A stretch of 64,000 nucleotides of DNA. It comes from Stenotrophomonas oahuensis. Its GTDB lineage: Bacteria; Pseudomonadota; Gammaproteobacteria; Xanthomonadales; Xanthomonadaceae. The translations under genes were made by a program, and so were the position numbers. Positions 38,660 through 46,936 of this stretch are shown here, piece by piece (position 1 is the first letter of the stretch; each line of letters opens with the position of its first letter). The notes under the pieces are model-generated. The model saw only the letters and a list, made by a program, of their open reading frames with translations, was not told the origin of the DNA and made no database searches. Location: NCBI RefSeq assembly GCF_031834595.1, contig NZ_CP115541.1, positions 4,520,501-4,584,500 of the forward strand, in the 5' to 3' direction.

Positions 38660-39103
38660 ATGTCTGCTTCCCCGCGTGTTCCGTATGCCCGCCTTGCCCA
38701 CGAGTCCTTCAAAGCGCTGCTGGCCACCAGCAAGGCCGTGCATGACAGCTCCGTCGACCCGACCCTGATGGAACTGGTGTTCCTGCGTGTCTCCCAGATC
38801 AACGGCTGCGGCTACTGCATGGACATGCACGGCACCGCCCTGCGCAAAGGCGGGATCGAACCGCGCAAGCTGGATACACTGCCTGCCTGGCATGAGAGCC
38901 GGTTCTTTGATGATCGTGAGAAAGCCGCGCTGGGCTGGGCCGAGGCTTTGACCCGGTTGCCCAGCGGGGCTCCTTCGGATGCCGCATTCGACGCGCTGGC
39001 CCCGCATTTCGATGAGAAGGGCATCAGTGACCTGAGCATGGGCATTGCGGTGATCAATGCGTGGAACCGGCTGGGTGCGGGGCTGCTGCCGCCGCTGCCG
39101 TAA
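38660..39103 (+). CDS. AhpD-like carboxymuconolactone decarboxylase family protein
   Basis: The product has 147 residues of the AhpD fold. The redox motif is GCGYCMDMHGTAL (Cys-x-x-Cys followed by His), and the pattern LVFLRVSQINGC is typical. It probably acts as an alkylhydroperoxidase-like disulfide reductase in the cytosol. ATG 38660 (MSASPRVPYARLAH) is chosen; GGAG is eleven bases upstream. It is divergent from fumarase and followed by three SMAG repeats. Confidence 0.9.
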   Translation: MSASPRVPYARLAHESFKALLATSKAVHDSSVDPTLMELVFLRVSQINGCGYCMDMHGTALRKGGIEPRKLDTLPAWHESRFFDDREKAALGWAEALTRLPSGAPSDAAFDALAPHFDEKGISDLSMGIAVINAWNRLGAGLLPPLP

Positions 39104-39107
39104 AGGC

Positions 39108-39214
39108 GTACCGACCAACGGTCGGTACCTACCGGGGACGCGAAAGGGCGTGTCGATCAACGGTCAGTACCTACCGGGGACGCGGACCGGTAGCGCCCGA
39201 CCGTTGGTCGGGCG
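39108..39214. repeat. Three SMAG/REP palindromes
   Basis: GTACCGACCAACGGTCGGTAC with CTAC (39129-39132), a decayed copy near 39151-39174 (TGTCGATCAACGGTCAGTAC), and GTAG (39190) with CGCCCGACCGTTGGTCGGGCG. They fill the space before the ABC exporter gene. Confidence 0.86.
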
Positions 39215-39271
39215 GCGGCGCAACGCGCCGGGGCGTTCCGCAACCGTCCGATCACGGCGCTCGCAGGCACA

Positions 39272-41137
39272 ATGATCGCCATGCCTGCCCCTACCCCCAG
39301 CAAAAACCCCAGCCTGCGCGAGCGCTTCCAGGCGCTGCGCAACCTGCCGCCGTTCCTGCGCCAGATCTGGCAGGCCAGCCCCTGGCTGGCCACCGCCAGC
39401 CTCGGCCTGCGCGTGATCCGCGCGCTGCTGCCGGTGGCGATGCTGTATGTGGGCAAGCTGATCATCGATGCGGCCCTGCTGCTGAGCCGCCACGAAGCCG
39501 GCTTCCCTCCGTTCAGCGAAGCGCTGTCCAGCGGCCTGCTCAACCCCCTGCTGGTGCTGCTGGCGCTGGAGTTCGGCCTGGCCATCGCCTCGGACCTGCT
39601 CGGCCGCATCGTCAGCTACGCCGATACCCTGCTGTCGGAGCTGTTCACCAACGCCACCAGCGTGCGCCTGATGGAGCACGCCGCCGAGCTGGATCTGGAG
39701 GACTTCGAAGACCCCGACCTGCAGGACAAGCTGGACCGCGCCCGGCGCCAGACCATGGGCCGGATGAACCTGATGAGCCAGCTGTTCGGCCAGGTACAGG
39801 ATGCGATCACCGTGGCCAGCCTGGCCGTCGGCCTGCTGGTGTACGCGCCGTGGCTGATCCTGCTGCTGGCGGTGGCACTGGTGCCGGCGTTCATCGGCGA
39901 ATCCCACTTCAACGCGGCCGGCTACAGCCTCAATTTCCAATGGACCCCCGAGCGCCGCCAGCTCGACTACCTGCGCCAGATCGGGGCCAGCGTCGAAACC
40001 GCCAAGGAAGTGAAGATCTTCAACCTGCACCGGTTCCTGATCGACCGCTACCGCTTCCTGGCCGACAAGTTCTTCCAGGCCAACCGGCGGCTGGCGCGCA
40101 AACGCGCGTTCTGGGGCACGCTGCTGGCCGCACTGGGCACGCTGGGGTATTACACCGCCTATGCCTACATCGCCTGGCGCACCGTCCGCGGCGACTTCTC
40201 GATCGGCGACCTGACCTTCCTGGCCGGCAGCTTCCTGCGCCTGCGCCAGCTGCTGGAGGGTCTGCTGATCGGCTTCTCGCAGGTGGCCAGCCAGGCCTTG
40301 TACCTGGACGATCTGTTCTCGTTCTTCCAGATCCAGCCGGAAATCCACTCACGCACCGACGCGGTGCCGGTGCCGCAGCCGATCATCCTGGGCTTCGTCT
40401 TCGACAACGTGGGTTTCCGCTACCCCGAGGCGGAGCGCTGGGCGGTCCGTCACCTGAGCTTTGAGCTGCGCGCCGGCGAAGTGCTGGCCCTGGTCGGCGA
40501 GAACGGGGCCGGCAAGACCACCCTGGTGAAGCTGCTGGCGCGCCTGTACGACCCCGACGAGGGTCGCATCCTGCTGGACGGGCGCGACCTGCGCGACTAC
40601 GACCTGGACGACCTGCGCGCCAACATGGGCGTGATTTTCCAGGACTTCGTCCGCTACAACCTGACTGCCGGCGAGAACATCGGCGTGGGGTTGGTCGGGG
40701 CGATGGACGACCACACCCGGATCCGCGACGCCGCCCGCCGTGGCATGGCGGACGAGGTGATTGCCGGGCTGCCCGACGGCTACGACCAGCTGATCGGACG
40801 GCGCTTCAAGCAGGGTGTGGACTTGTCCGGCGGCCAGTGGCAGAAGATCGCCATCGCCCGTGCCTACATGCGCGATGCCCAGGTGATGATTCTGGACGAG
40901 CCGACTGCCGCGCTGGATGCACGCGCCGAATTCGAGGTGTTCCAGCGCTTCAAGGAGCTGTCTGACAACCGAACGGCGGTGCTGATTTCACACCGGTTCT
41001 CGTCGGTGCGCATGGCAGACCGGATTCTGGTGCTGGCCGAGGGCCGGCTGGAGGCCAGTGGCACCCACGCTGAACTGATGGCCCAGGGCGGGCGCTATGC
41101 AGAGCTGTTCGAGCTGCAGGCGGCGGGGTATCGGTAA
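39272..41137 (+). CDS. ABC exporter, fused membrane and ATPase domains
   Basis: The product has 621 residues. The membrane domain (about 35-330, five or six spans) contains ETAKEVKIFNL, an EAA-like coupling helix of peptide or lipid exporters. The ATPase has Walker A VGENGAGKTTLVKLLARLY, signature LSGGQWQKIAIARAYMR, Walker B VMILDEPTAALDAR and the H-loop SHRFSSVRMADR. It is a half-transporter that should dimerise. The substrate is unknown; neither partner peptidase nor bacteriocin genes are adjacent. The second ATG at 39281 is an alternative start. Confidence 0.92.
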   Translation: MIAMPAPTPSKNPSLRERFQALRNLPPFLRQIWQASPWLATASLGLRVIRALLPVAMLYVGKLIIDAALLLSRHEAGFPPFSEALSSGLLNPLLVLLALEFGLAIASDLLGRIVSYADTLLSELFTNATSVRLMEHAAELDLEDFEDPDLQDKLDRARRQTMGRMNLMSQLFGQVQDAITVASLAVGLLVYAPWLILLLAVALVPAFIGESHFNAAGYSLNFQWTPERRQLDYLRQIGASVETAKEVKIFNLHRFLIDRYRFLADKFFQANRRLARKRAFWGTLLAALGTLGYYTAYAYIAWRTVRGDFSIGDLTFLAGSFLRLRQLLEGLLIGFSQVASQALYLDDLFSFFQIQPEIHSRTDAVPVPQPIILGFVFDNVGFRYPEAERWAVRHLSFELRAGEVLALVGENGAGKTTLVKLLARLYDPDEGRILLDGRDLRDYDLDDLRANMGVIFQDFVRYNLTAGENIGVGLVGAMDDHTRIRDAARRGMADEVIAGLPDGYDQLIGRRFKQGVDLSGGQWQKIAIARAYMRDAQVMILDEPTAALDARAEFEVFQRFKELSDNRTAVLISHRFSSVRMADRILVLAEGRLEASGTHAELMAQGGRYAELFELQAAGYR

Positions 41138-41144
41138 CGGGTTC

Positions 41145-41174
41145 AATGAGAATTTATCTCATTTGAGCTAGAAT
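41145..41174 (+). promoter_or_regulatory. 19-bp Fur-like palindrome and -10 of fpr
   Basis: AATGAGA (41145-41151) and TCTCATT (41157-41163) form a perfect 7-bp inverted repeat with a 5-bp centre, the length of a Fur box. TAGAAT at 41169-41174 is a likely -10. No clear -35 is present, as expected for an activated or repressed promoter. Control of fpr by iron or redox is inferred. Confidence 0.5.
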
Positions 41175-41205
41175 ACCGGCGACGAACCAGATCAGACCCA
41201 CCCCC

Positions 41206-41985
41206 ATGTCTTCCGCTTTTGGTGCCGAAACGGTGCTTGAAGTCCGTCACTGGACGGACGCCTACTTCAGCTTCACCACCACCCGTGACAGCGGTTTCCG
41301 CTTTGAAAACGGCCAATTCGTGATGATCGGCCTGGAAACCGAGGCGCGGCCGCTGCTGCGCGCGTATTCCATTGCCAGCGCGAACTGGGAAGAGAACCTG
41401 GAGTTCTTCAGCATCAAAGTGCAGGACGGTCCGCTGACCTCGCGCCTGCAGCACATCAAGCCCGGCGACAAGGTACTGGTGGGCAAGAAGCCGACCGGCA
41501 CCCTGCTGATCAGCGACCTGCACCCGGGCAAGCACCTGTACCTGCTGGGCACCGGCACCGGCCTGGCCCCGTGGCTGTCGGTGATCAAGGACCCGGAAAC
41601 CTACGAGCGCTTCGACAAGGTGATCCTCACTCACGGCGTGCGCTTCGAGAAGGACCTGGCCTACCGCGACCTGTTTGAAAAGGAACTGCGCGAGCACGAG
41701 TTCCTCGGCGAGATGATCGGCGACAAGCTGCTGTACTACCCCGCCGTCACCCGCGAACCGTTCCCCAACCAGGGCCGCCTGACCTCGCTGCTGGAAAGCG
41801 GTGAAATGCAGCGCACCCTGGGCCTGCCGGAACTGAGCCCGGAAAACGACCGCGCCATGATCTGCGGCAGCCCGCAGATGCTGGCCGACCTGCGCCAGGT
41901 GCTGGACGCGCGTGGTTTCCAGACCTCACCGCGCATTGGCACGCCGGGGCATTACGTGTTCGAGCGCGCGTTCGTCGAGAAATAA
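41206..41985 (+). CDS. fpr: Ferredoxin-NADP+ reductase
   Basis: The product has 259 residues. The FAD site is RAYSIAS, with the following FFSIKVQDGPLTSRLQ; the NADP site is LLGTGTGLAPWLSVI, and the C-terminus is YVFERAFVEK as in subclass-I bacterial reductases. It moves electrons between NADPH and ferredoxin or flavodoxin, often in oxidative stress or iron release. ATG 41206 begins MSSAFGAETVLEV. It is monocistronic, with the palindrome upstream and SMAG repeats downstream. Confidence 0.94.
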   Translation: MSSAFGAETVLEVRHWTDAYFSFTTTRDSGFRFENGQFVMIGLETEARPLLRAYSIASANWEENLEFFSIKVQDGPLTSRLQHIKPGDKVLVGKKPTGTLLISDLHPGKHLYLLGTGTGLAPWLSVIKDPETYERFDKVILTHGVRFEKDLAYRDLFEKELREHEFLGEMIGDKLLYYPAVTREPFPNQGRLTSLLESGEMQRTLGLPELSPENDRAMICGSPQMLADLRQVLDARGFQTSPRIGTPGHYVFERAFVEK

Positions 41986-42004
41986 TCGCGATCCGGGGTT
42001 TACG

Positions 42005-42065
42005 GTGACACGCATGGCGTGTCACTACGGGATCGACCATTTGTAGGGACGCGCCATGCGCGTCC
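42005..42065. repeat. SMAG/REP palindrome pair
   Basis: GTGACACGCATGGCGTGTCAC with CTAC (42024-42027) faces GTAG (42043-42046) with GGACGCGCCATGCGCGTCC. It lies between convergent fpr and the second glutathione peroxidase gene. Confidence 0.88.
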
Positions 42066-42094
42066 ATCGCGATGCCCGGCACCGCGACAACGGG

Positions 42095-42577
42095 TTACGC
42101 CAGCGCCTTCTCAATATCCCCACGCAGGCTTTCCGGCTTGTCGGTCGGCGCATAGCGTTCCAGCACCTGCCCATCGCGGCCAACCAGGAACTTGCTGAAG
42201 TTCCACTTGATGCCCTTGGTGCCGAGCAGGCCGGTCTTCTCGGCCTTCAGCCACTGCCACAGCGGATGCGCCTTGTCGCCGTTGACGTCGATCTTCTCCG
42301 ACAGCGGGAAGTCCACTTCATAGGTCAGCGAGCAGAAGCTGCGGATCTCCTCGGCGTTCCCCGGCTCCTGGTGGTCGAACTGGTCACAGGGGAAACCCAC
42401 CACCACCAGCCCGCGCGGGCCGTACTCCTTCCACAGGGCTTCCAGCCCCTCGTACTGCGGGGTGAAGCCGCATTTGCTGGCCACGTTCACCAGCAGCAGC
42501 ACCTTGCCCTTGTACTGCTCCAGGGCCTGCGGCTGGCCAGCCAGGTCCACGAACGAGAAATCGAAGGCGGTGGTCAT
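42095..42577 (-). CDS. Glutathione peroxidase family protein, cytosolic
   Basis: The product has 160 residues without a signal peptide. The active site is NVASKCGFTPQYEGLEALW, with GFPCDQFDHQEPG and WNFSKFLVGRDG. Cysteine, not selenocysteine, is catalytic; the extra Cys in GFPCDQF is the usual resolving position in thioredoxin-dependent forms such as BtuE. The start is ATG 42577 (MTTAFDFSFVDLAG); the frame beyond it crosses a SMAG pair. It is a paralogue of the exported enzyme at 5.3 kb. Confidence 0.93.
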   Translation of the reverse strand: MTTAFDFSFVDLAGQPQALEQYKGKVLLLVNVASKCGFTPQYEGLEALWKEYGPRGLVVVGFPCDQFDHQEPGNAEEIRSFCSLTYEVDFPLSEKIDVNGDKAHPLWQWLKAEKTGLLGTKGIKWNFSKFLVGRDGQVLERYAPTDKPESLRGDIEKALA

Positions 42578-42608
42578 GGCATCTCTCCGGAAGGTCGTGT
42601 CCCCCATT

Positions 42609-42675
42609 GTAGAGCCACGCCCTGCGTGGCTGCGCCATGCCGGACACGGTCGCAGCCGCGCAGGGCGTGGCTCTA
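42609..42675. repeat. SMAG/REP palindrome pair (GCCACGC class)
   Basis: GTAGAGCCACGCCCTGCGTG (42609 on) faces the inverse CGCAGGGCGTGGCTCTAC (to 42675). The pair sits between divergent genes, so it precedes both starts. Confidence 0.9.
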
Positions 42676-42771
42676 CGGGGTTCCCCCCTATGTCGCACAT
42701 GCCTTTTGACACAAGCCGCCCCGGTTTCTTCCGGGTTACCCTCGGGCACTTGTCTGACCGGAGATTTCCCC

Positions 42772-44937
42772 TTGACCACCCGTCTTGCCCTCGCTGTCGC
42801 CGTGACCCTCGGCCTGGCCCTGCCCGCCTACTCCGCTGTTGCCGCCACCCCGGCCGCCACTGCCGCCCAGCAGGCCAACCCGTTCTTCGCCGACAGCCCG
42901 CTGCCGCTGCACTTCCCGCAGTTCGACAAGATCAAGGACAGCGACTTCGCTCCCGCCTTCGACGCCGGCATGGCGCAGCAGCTGAAGGAAGTCGAAGCCA
43001 TCGCCAACAACAAGGCCAAGCCGACCTTCGACAACACCATCATCGCCCTGGAAAAGAGCGGTGACACCCTGGACCGCGCCACCACCGTGTTCTTCTCGCT
43101 GGTCGGTGCCGATACCAACGACACCCGCAAGAAGCTGCAGGCCGATTACTCGGCCAGGTTCGCCGCGCACAGCGACGCCATCGCGCTGAACGGCAAGCTG
43201 TTCGCCCGCATCCAGGCGCTGTATGACACCCGCACCCAGCTGGGTCTGGACGCCGAAGGCGTGCGTCTGGTCGAGAAGTACTACGAAAGCTACGTCCGCG
43301 CCGGTGCCAAGCTCAACGACGCCGACAAGGCCAAGCTGAAGGAAATGAACGCCGAGCTGGCCAACCTGGGCACCAAGTTCAGCCAGAACGTGCAGAACGA
43401 AGTGAACGCCTCGGCCGTGGTGGTCGACGACGTCAAGCAGCTGGACGGCCTGTCCGCCGAGCAGATCGCCGCCGCTGCCGAAGCCGCCAAGGCACGCAAG
43501 CTGGACGGCAAGTACGTCATCGCCCTGCTCAACACCACCGGCCAGCCGCCGCTGACCAACCTGACCAACCGTGATCTGCGCAAGAAGATCTTCGACGCGT
43601 CGACCACCCGTGGCAGCCGCGGCGGTGAGTTCGACAACACCGCCCTAGTCTCGCGCATCATGACCCTGCGTGCGGAGAAGGCCAAGATGATGGGCTTCCC
43701 GAACTTCGCCGCGTACAACCTGACCAACCAGACCGCCAAGACCCCCGAAGCGGTCAACGCCATGCTGGGCCAGCTGGCCCCGGCCGCGGTGGCCAACGCC
43801 AAGCGCGAAGCCGCTGACCTGCAGGCGATGATCGACAAGGAACAGAAGGCTGCCGGCAAGCCGACCTTCAAGCTGGAAGCCTGGGATTGGGCGTTCTACA
43901 GCGAGAAGGTCCGCCAGGCCAAGTACAACTTCGACGAATCGCAGCTCAAGCCGTACTTCGAAATGAAGAACGTGCTGGAAAACGGCGTGTTCTTCGCCGC
44001 CAACCAGGAGTTCGGCCTGACCTTCAAGCAGCGCACCGACCTGCCGGTCTACCACGAAGACGTCACCGTGTATGACGTGTTCGATGCCGACGGCAGCCAG
44101 CTGGCGATCTTCATCTTCGACCCGTATGCGCGCGCCTCCAAGCGTGGCGGTGCGTGGATGAACTCGTACGTGTCGCAGTCCGAACTGACCGGCTTCAAGC
44201 CGGTGGTGGCCAACCACCTCAACATTCCCAAGCCGCCGGCCGGCCAGCCGACCCTGCTGACCTGGGACGAAGTGACCACCACCTTCCACGAATTCGGCCA
44301 CGCCCTGCACGGCATGTTCTCGAACGTGAAGTACCCCTACTTCTCCGGCACCTCGGTGCCGCGTGACTTCGTCGAGTTCCCCTCGCAGGTCAACGAGATG
44401 TGGGCCGACAATCCGCTGATCCTGAAGAACTACGCCAAGCACTACCAGAACAGCACCGCCATGCCGCAGGAACTGCTGGACAAGGTGATTGCCGCAGCCA
44501 AGTTCAACCAGGGCTTCGCCACCACCGAATACCTGGGCGCCGCCATGCTGGACCAGCGCTGGCACCAGATCAGTGCCGACCAGGTACCGGCCGCCAAGGG
44601 CGTGATGGACTTCGAACGTGCCGCGCTGGAAAAGGACGGCATCTTCTTCGCCCCGGTGCCGCCGCGTTACCGCACCCCGTACTTCAGCCACATCATGGGC
44701 GGCTACTCGGCCGGCTACTACGCCTACATCTGGTCGGAAGTGCTGGACGCCAACACCCAGAAGTGGTTCCGCGACAACGGCGGCCTGAGCCGCAAGAATG
44801 GCGACCACTTCCGCCAGACCCTGCTGTCCAAGGGCGGCAGCGTGGACGCGATGCAGCTGTTCCGCGACTTCGCCGGCCACGAGCCGCAGATCGAGCCGCT
44901 GCTTGAGAAGCGTGGTCTGACTTCGGAAACGAAGTAA
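42772..44937 (+). CDS. dcp: M3-family zinc oligopeptidase (dipeptidyl carboxypeptidase type), exported
   Basis: The product has 721 residues. TTG 42772 is chosen: it gives the signal peptide TTRLALAVAVTLGLALPAYSAVA, and GGAG lies eight bases before it, whereas the open frame to 42637 reads through the SMAG pair. The zinc site is HEFGH at residues 506-510 with the downstream Glu in SGTSVPRDFVEFPSQ. Dcp removes C-terminal dipeptides; the signal peptide places it in the periplasm. The terminator follows directly. Confidence 0.92.
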   Translation: MTTRLALAVAVTLGLALPAYSAVAATPAATAAQQANPFFADSPLPLHFPQFDKIKDSDFAPAFDAGMAQQLKEVEAIANNKAKPTFDNTIIALEKSGDTLDRATTVFFSLVGADTNDTRKKLQADYSARFAAHSDAIALNGKLFARIQALYDTRTQLGLDAEGVRLVEKYYESYVRAGAKLNDADKAKLKEMNAELANLGTKFSQNVQNEVNASAVVVDDVKQLDGLSAEQIAAAAEAAKARKLDGKYVIALLNTTGQPPLTNLTNRDLRKKIFDASTTRGSRGGEFDNTALVSRIMTLRAEKAKMMGFPNFAAYNLTNQTAKTPEAVNAMLGQLAPAAVANAKREAADLQAMIDKEQKAAGKPTFKLEAWDWAFYSEKVRQAKYNFDESQLKPYFEMKNVLENGVFFAANQEFGLTFKQRTDLPVYHEDVTVYDVFDADGSQLAIFIFDPYARASKRGGAWMNSYVSQSELTGFKPVVANHLNIPKPPAGQPTLLTWDEVTTTFHEFGHALHGMFSNVKYPYFSGTSVPRDFVEFPSQVNEMWADNPLILKNYAKHYQNSTAMPQELLDKVIAAAKFNQGFATTEYLGAAMLDQRWHQISADQVPAAKGVMDFERAALEKDGIFFAPVPPRYRTPYFSHIMGGYSAGYYAYIWSEVLDANTQKWFRDNGGLSRKNGDHFRQTLLSKGGSVDAMQLFRDFAGHEPQIEPLLEKRGLTSETK

Positions 44938-44944
44938 CCCTCAA

Positions 44945-44973
44945 AACCGCCCGGTAACCCCGGGCGGTTTTTT
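44945..44973 (+). terminator. Rho-independent terminator of dcp
   Basis: AACCGCCCGG (44945-44954) pairs with CCGGGCGGTT (44960-44969), and six T run to 44973. It begins seven bases after the dcp stop. Confidence 0.93.
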
Positions 44974-44981
44974 GTTGGGGC

Positions 44982-45065
44982 GTAGGGACGCGCCATGCGC
45001 GTCCGCGCGATGCCCGAACGCCCATTACACTTCGCCGCAGCCGTAGAGCCACGCCCTGCGTGGCT
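44982..45065. repeat. Two SMAG/REP palindromes in direct orientation
   Basis: GTAG at 44982 with GGACGCGCCATGCGCGTCC, and GTAG at 45043 with AGCCACGCCCTGCGTGGCT. The two have different stem classes and the same orientation, unlike the inverted pairs elsewhere. Confidence 0.84.
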
Positions 45066-45080
45066 GAAACCCCGCCCGGC

Positions 45081-46631
45081 TCATGGACGCGACAAGGAAC
45101 CGACTTCATCCGCGTCCACCAACGACATCCGCACCCTGTTGCCTTGATACTCAATTCGCCCGCCATATGTTGCAATGATCGCTGCGACGCGCTGCATGTA
45201 AGCACCCCTAAACTGCGGGGTTAGATACGCGCTCGCGTCGAGCAATCCGATCACGATGACAACACCCCGCTTTCCGCCAAAGCAACCGCATCTAGCCCGC
45301 AGGCGCAACGGGCCGCGCTCCATATCCAGCATCAATGACACCGTCTCCGTGATCGCCCGATACGCCGCCAACTGAAGCGGCATGCTCAGCTGACAGGGAT
45401 CGCCACTTAGCTGATGCTCGGCCACGCGATGACTGCTGCGCCACTCCTGACCGATTCCACCCACTTGAAGCGCCAGGTACAACCCAACATGCTCCAGCGA
45501 GGTCGGATAGATCAGGCTCGACTTATCACGCATTTCCCGCGAGCTGATGGTAGCGAACTGCCGCATGACTTTCGCCATTTCCGTGTACTTCCGTTCCTCA
45601 AGCCAATCCGACAGATCGCATACCGAACGATCTATGTCCTCGTAGATCTTTCTGATGCCGAGCACATGTCTTCTGAGCGTCATCTCCAACGCGTGCTGGG
45701 AGAATCGGAACGCCCGGTGGTCTCCGGTCGCCACCGGCAGTAGCTTCGCTGACGCCCCCTCATCGCGTCGAGCTACCAAGCCGAAGAGAACCAAAGTGGC
45801 CGCAACGAGGGCGACACCTACCTGATTCGTGAATGTCGATGGATCGAACGATCCCGGAAAGCCGGTGGTTGCAGTCGAAAGATGAACCGCGAAGTTGAGT
45901 GCAGGAACACCTATCGCGACGCCGCGCCAGCCATGCAGAAATGCAAGCCCGATAACAGGAAGAGCCATTAGCAGCTGTATCGGCACGTCCCCTAGGTACC
46001 GGTTGGGCGCGCACAAGGCAAACCCGGTCATCGAGGCCAAGGCCAGAACCATGATGAGCGTTGGCGCATGCAGCCAACTTCCCAATGTGCGTAGTGGGGC
46101 TGGCCGCAGCCAGAGCATTGCAAGGGGGACCACCGTCACAATCGCAAGAAACTCACCGATTGTGTATCGAACCCCGAGCACCCAGTAATCACCCTGTGGT
46201 GGTGCCGGCCAGAGAAGATGCGCAGCGGTGACGTTAAGAAAGTTGATAGCCATTGCGGAGATGAGCGAGATGGGGAGGAGGCTCGCGTAGTCACCGCTGC
46301 GCACTTCCCGGCGGCACATGTGAACCAATGAGGCAACCAGAGGAAACGGGTAACACGAAGCGATCAACGCCCACGTCAGACCATACCTCTCGACCATGGG
46401 TGCACGGACGCACGCGAAGTAGGCGTAGTCCCCCAGAAGCAGATACGGCCACATGCGTGGCCGACACACCAGGAGCGCTGCAATGCGGATACCAGCGGGC
46501 AGGAAGAATTGGTCAACGGACACCTGCCGCGAAGCCCAGCACGCCGCCGCGTACAGCACCGCAATCAGTAACCCTTCCGGCAGCTCCAGCAGCCGTGCTT
46601 GAAATCCCCGTACCAGCTTGCTGTCCGACAT
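45081..46631 (-). CDS. MASE1-type membrane sensor with degenerate kinase-like C-terminus
   Basis: The product has 516 residues. Residues about 15-290 hold eight or more membrane spans in the MASE1 pattern (WASRQVSVDQFFLPAGIRIAAL, then YTIGEFLAIVTVVPLAMLW). The cytosolic part has a helical region (SQHALEMTLRRHVLGIRKIYEDIDRSVCD) and a segment reminiscent of a histidine-kinase ATPase (MPLQLAAYRAITETVSLML), but the N-box Asn and the Asp-x-Gly G1 box are not seen. AAGGAGG precedes ATG 46631. Base composition is visibly less GC-rich than its neighbours. Signalling partners are unknown. Confidence 0.75.
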   Translation of the reverse strand: MSDSKLVRGFQARLLELPEGLLIAVLYAAACWASRQVSVDQFFLPAGIRIAALLVCRPRMWPYLLLGDYAYFACVRAPMVERYGLTWALIASCYPFPLVASLVHMCRREVRSGDYASLLPISLISAMAINFLNVTAAHLLWPAPPQGDYWVLGVRYTIGEFLAIVTVVPLAMLWLRPAPLRTLGSWLHAPTLIMVLALASMTGFALCAPNRYLGDVPIQLLMALPVIGLAFLHGWRGVAIGVPALNFAVHLSTATTGFPGSFDPSTFTNQVGVALVAATLVLFGLVARRDEGASAKLLPVATGDHRAFRFSQHALEMTLRRHVLGIRKIYEDIDRSVCDLSDWLEERKYTEMAKVMRQFATISSREMRDKSSLIYPTSLEHVGLYLALQVGGIGQEWRSSHRVAEHQLSGDPCQLSMPLQLAAYRAITETVSLMLDMERGPLRLRARCGCFGGKRGVVIVIGLLDASAYLTPQFRGAYMQRVAAIIATYGGRIEYQGNRVRMSLVDADEVGSLSRP

Positions 46632-46936
46632 CCCTACCCTCCTTAGGTGGGCCGTTGTCGCAATCCGTCTGCGACGCCTGCCTGTTGCGAGGGCGGGAAA
46701 GTAGGGGGTGCGTTGCGGGGGAGCAATGCGATTTATGGGGATTGGAGCAAAGTTGAAACAGTTCCTATGTGGTGGTCAGGCGGGGTTTGGAGTTCGCGAG
46801 GTTCAAGCGTGTTGTGACGGGGCGTGGGGATGTCGTAACGGACACAGCAGTTCCGATTTGGGTCCATGCGTTAATGCGGTGATTGCCGTTATCGGCAGTC
46901 GTCTTGCGACCGACTCTACCGTTCCGACATTCATGT
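46632..46936. other. Gene-free interval between MASE1 and cyclopropane synthase genes
   Basis: No convincing coding frame is present in these 305 bases. The left part carries the Shine-Dalgarno of the minus-strand MASE1 gene and presumably its promoter (AT-richer stretch near 46725-46765). The rest has no clear terminator, repeat or RNA gene. It also contains the 3' flank of the methyltransferase gene. Confidence 0.5.
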
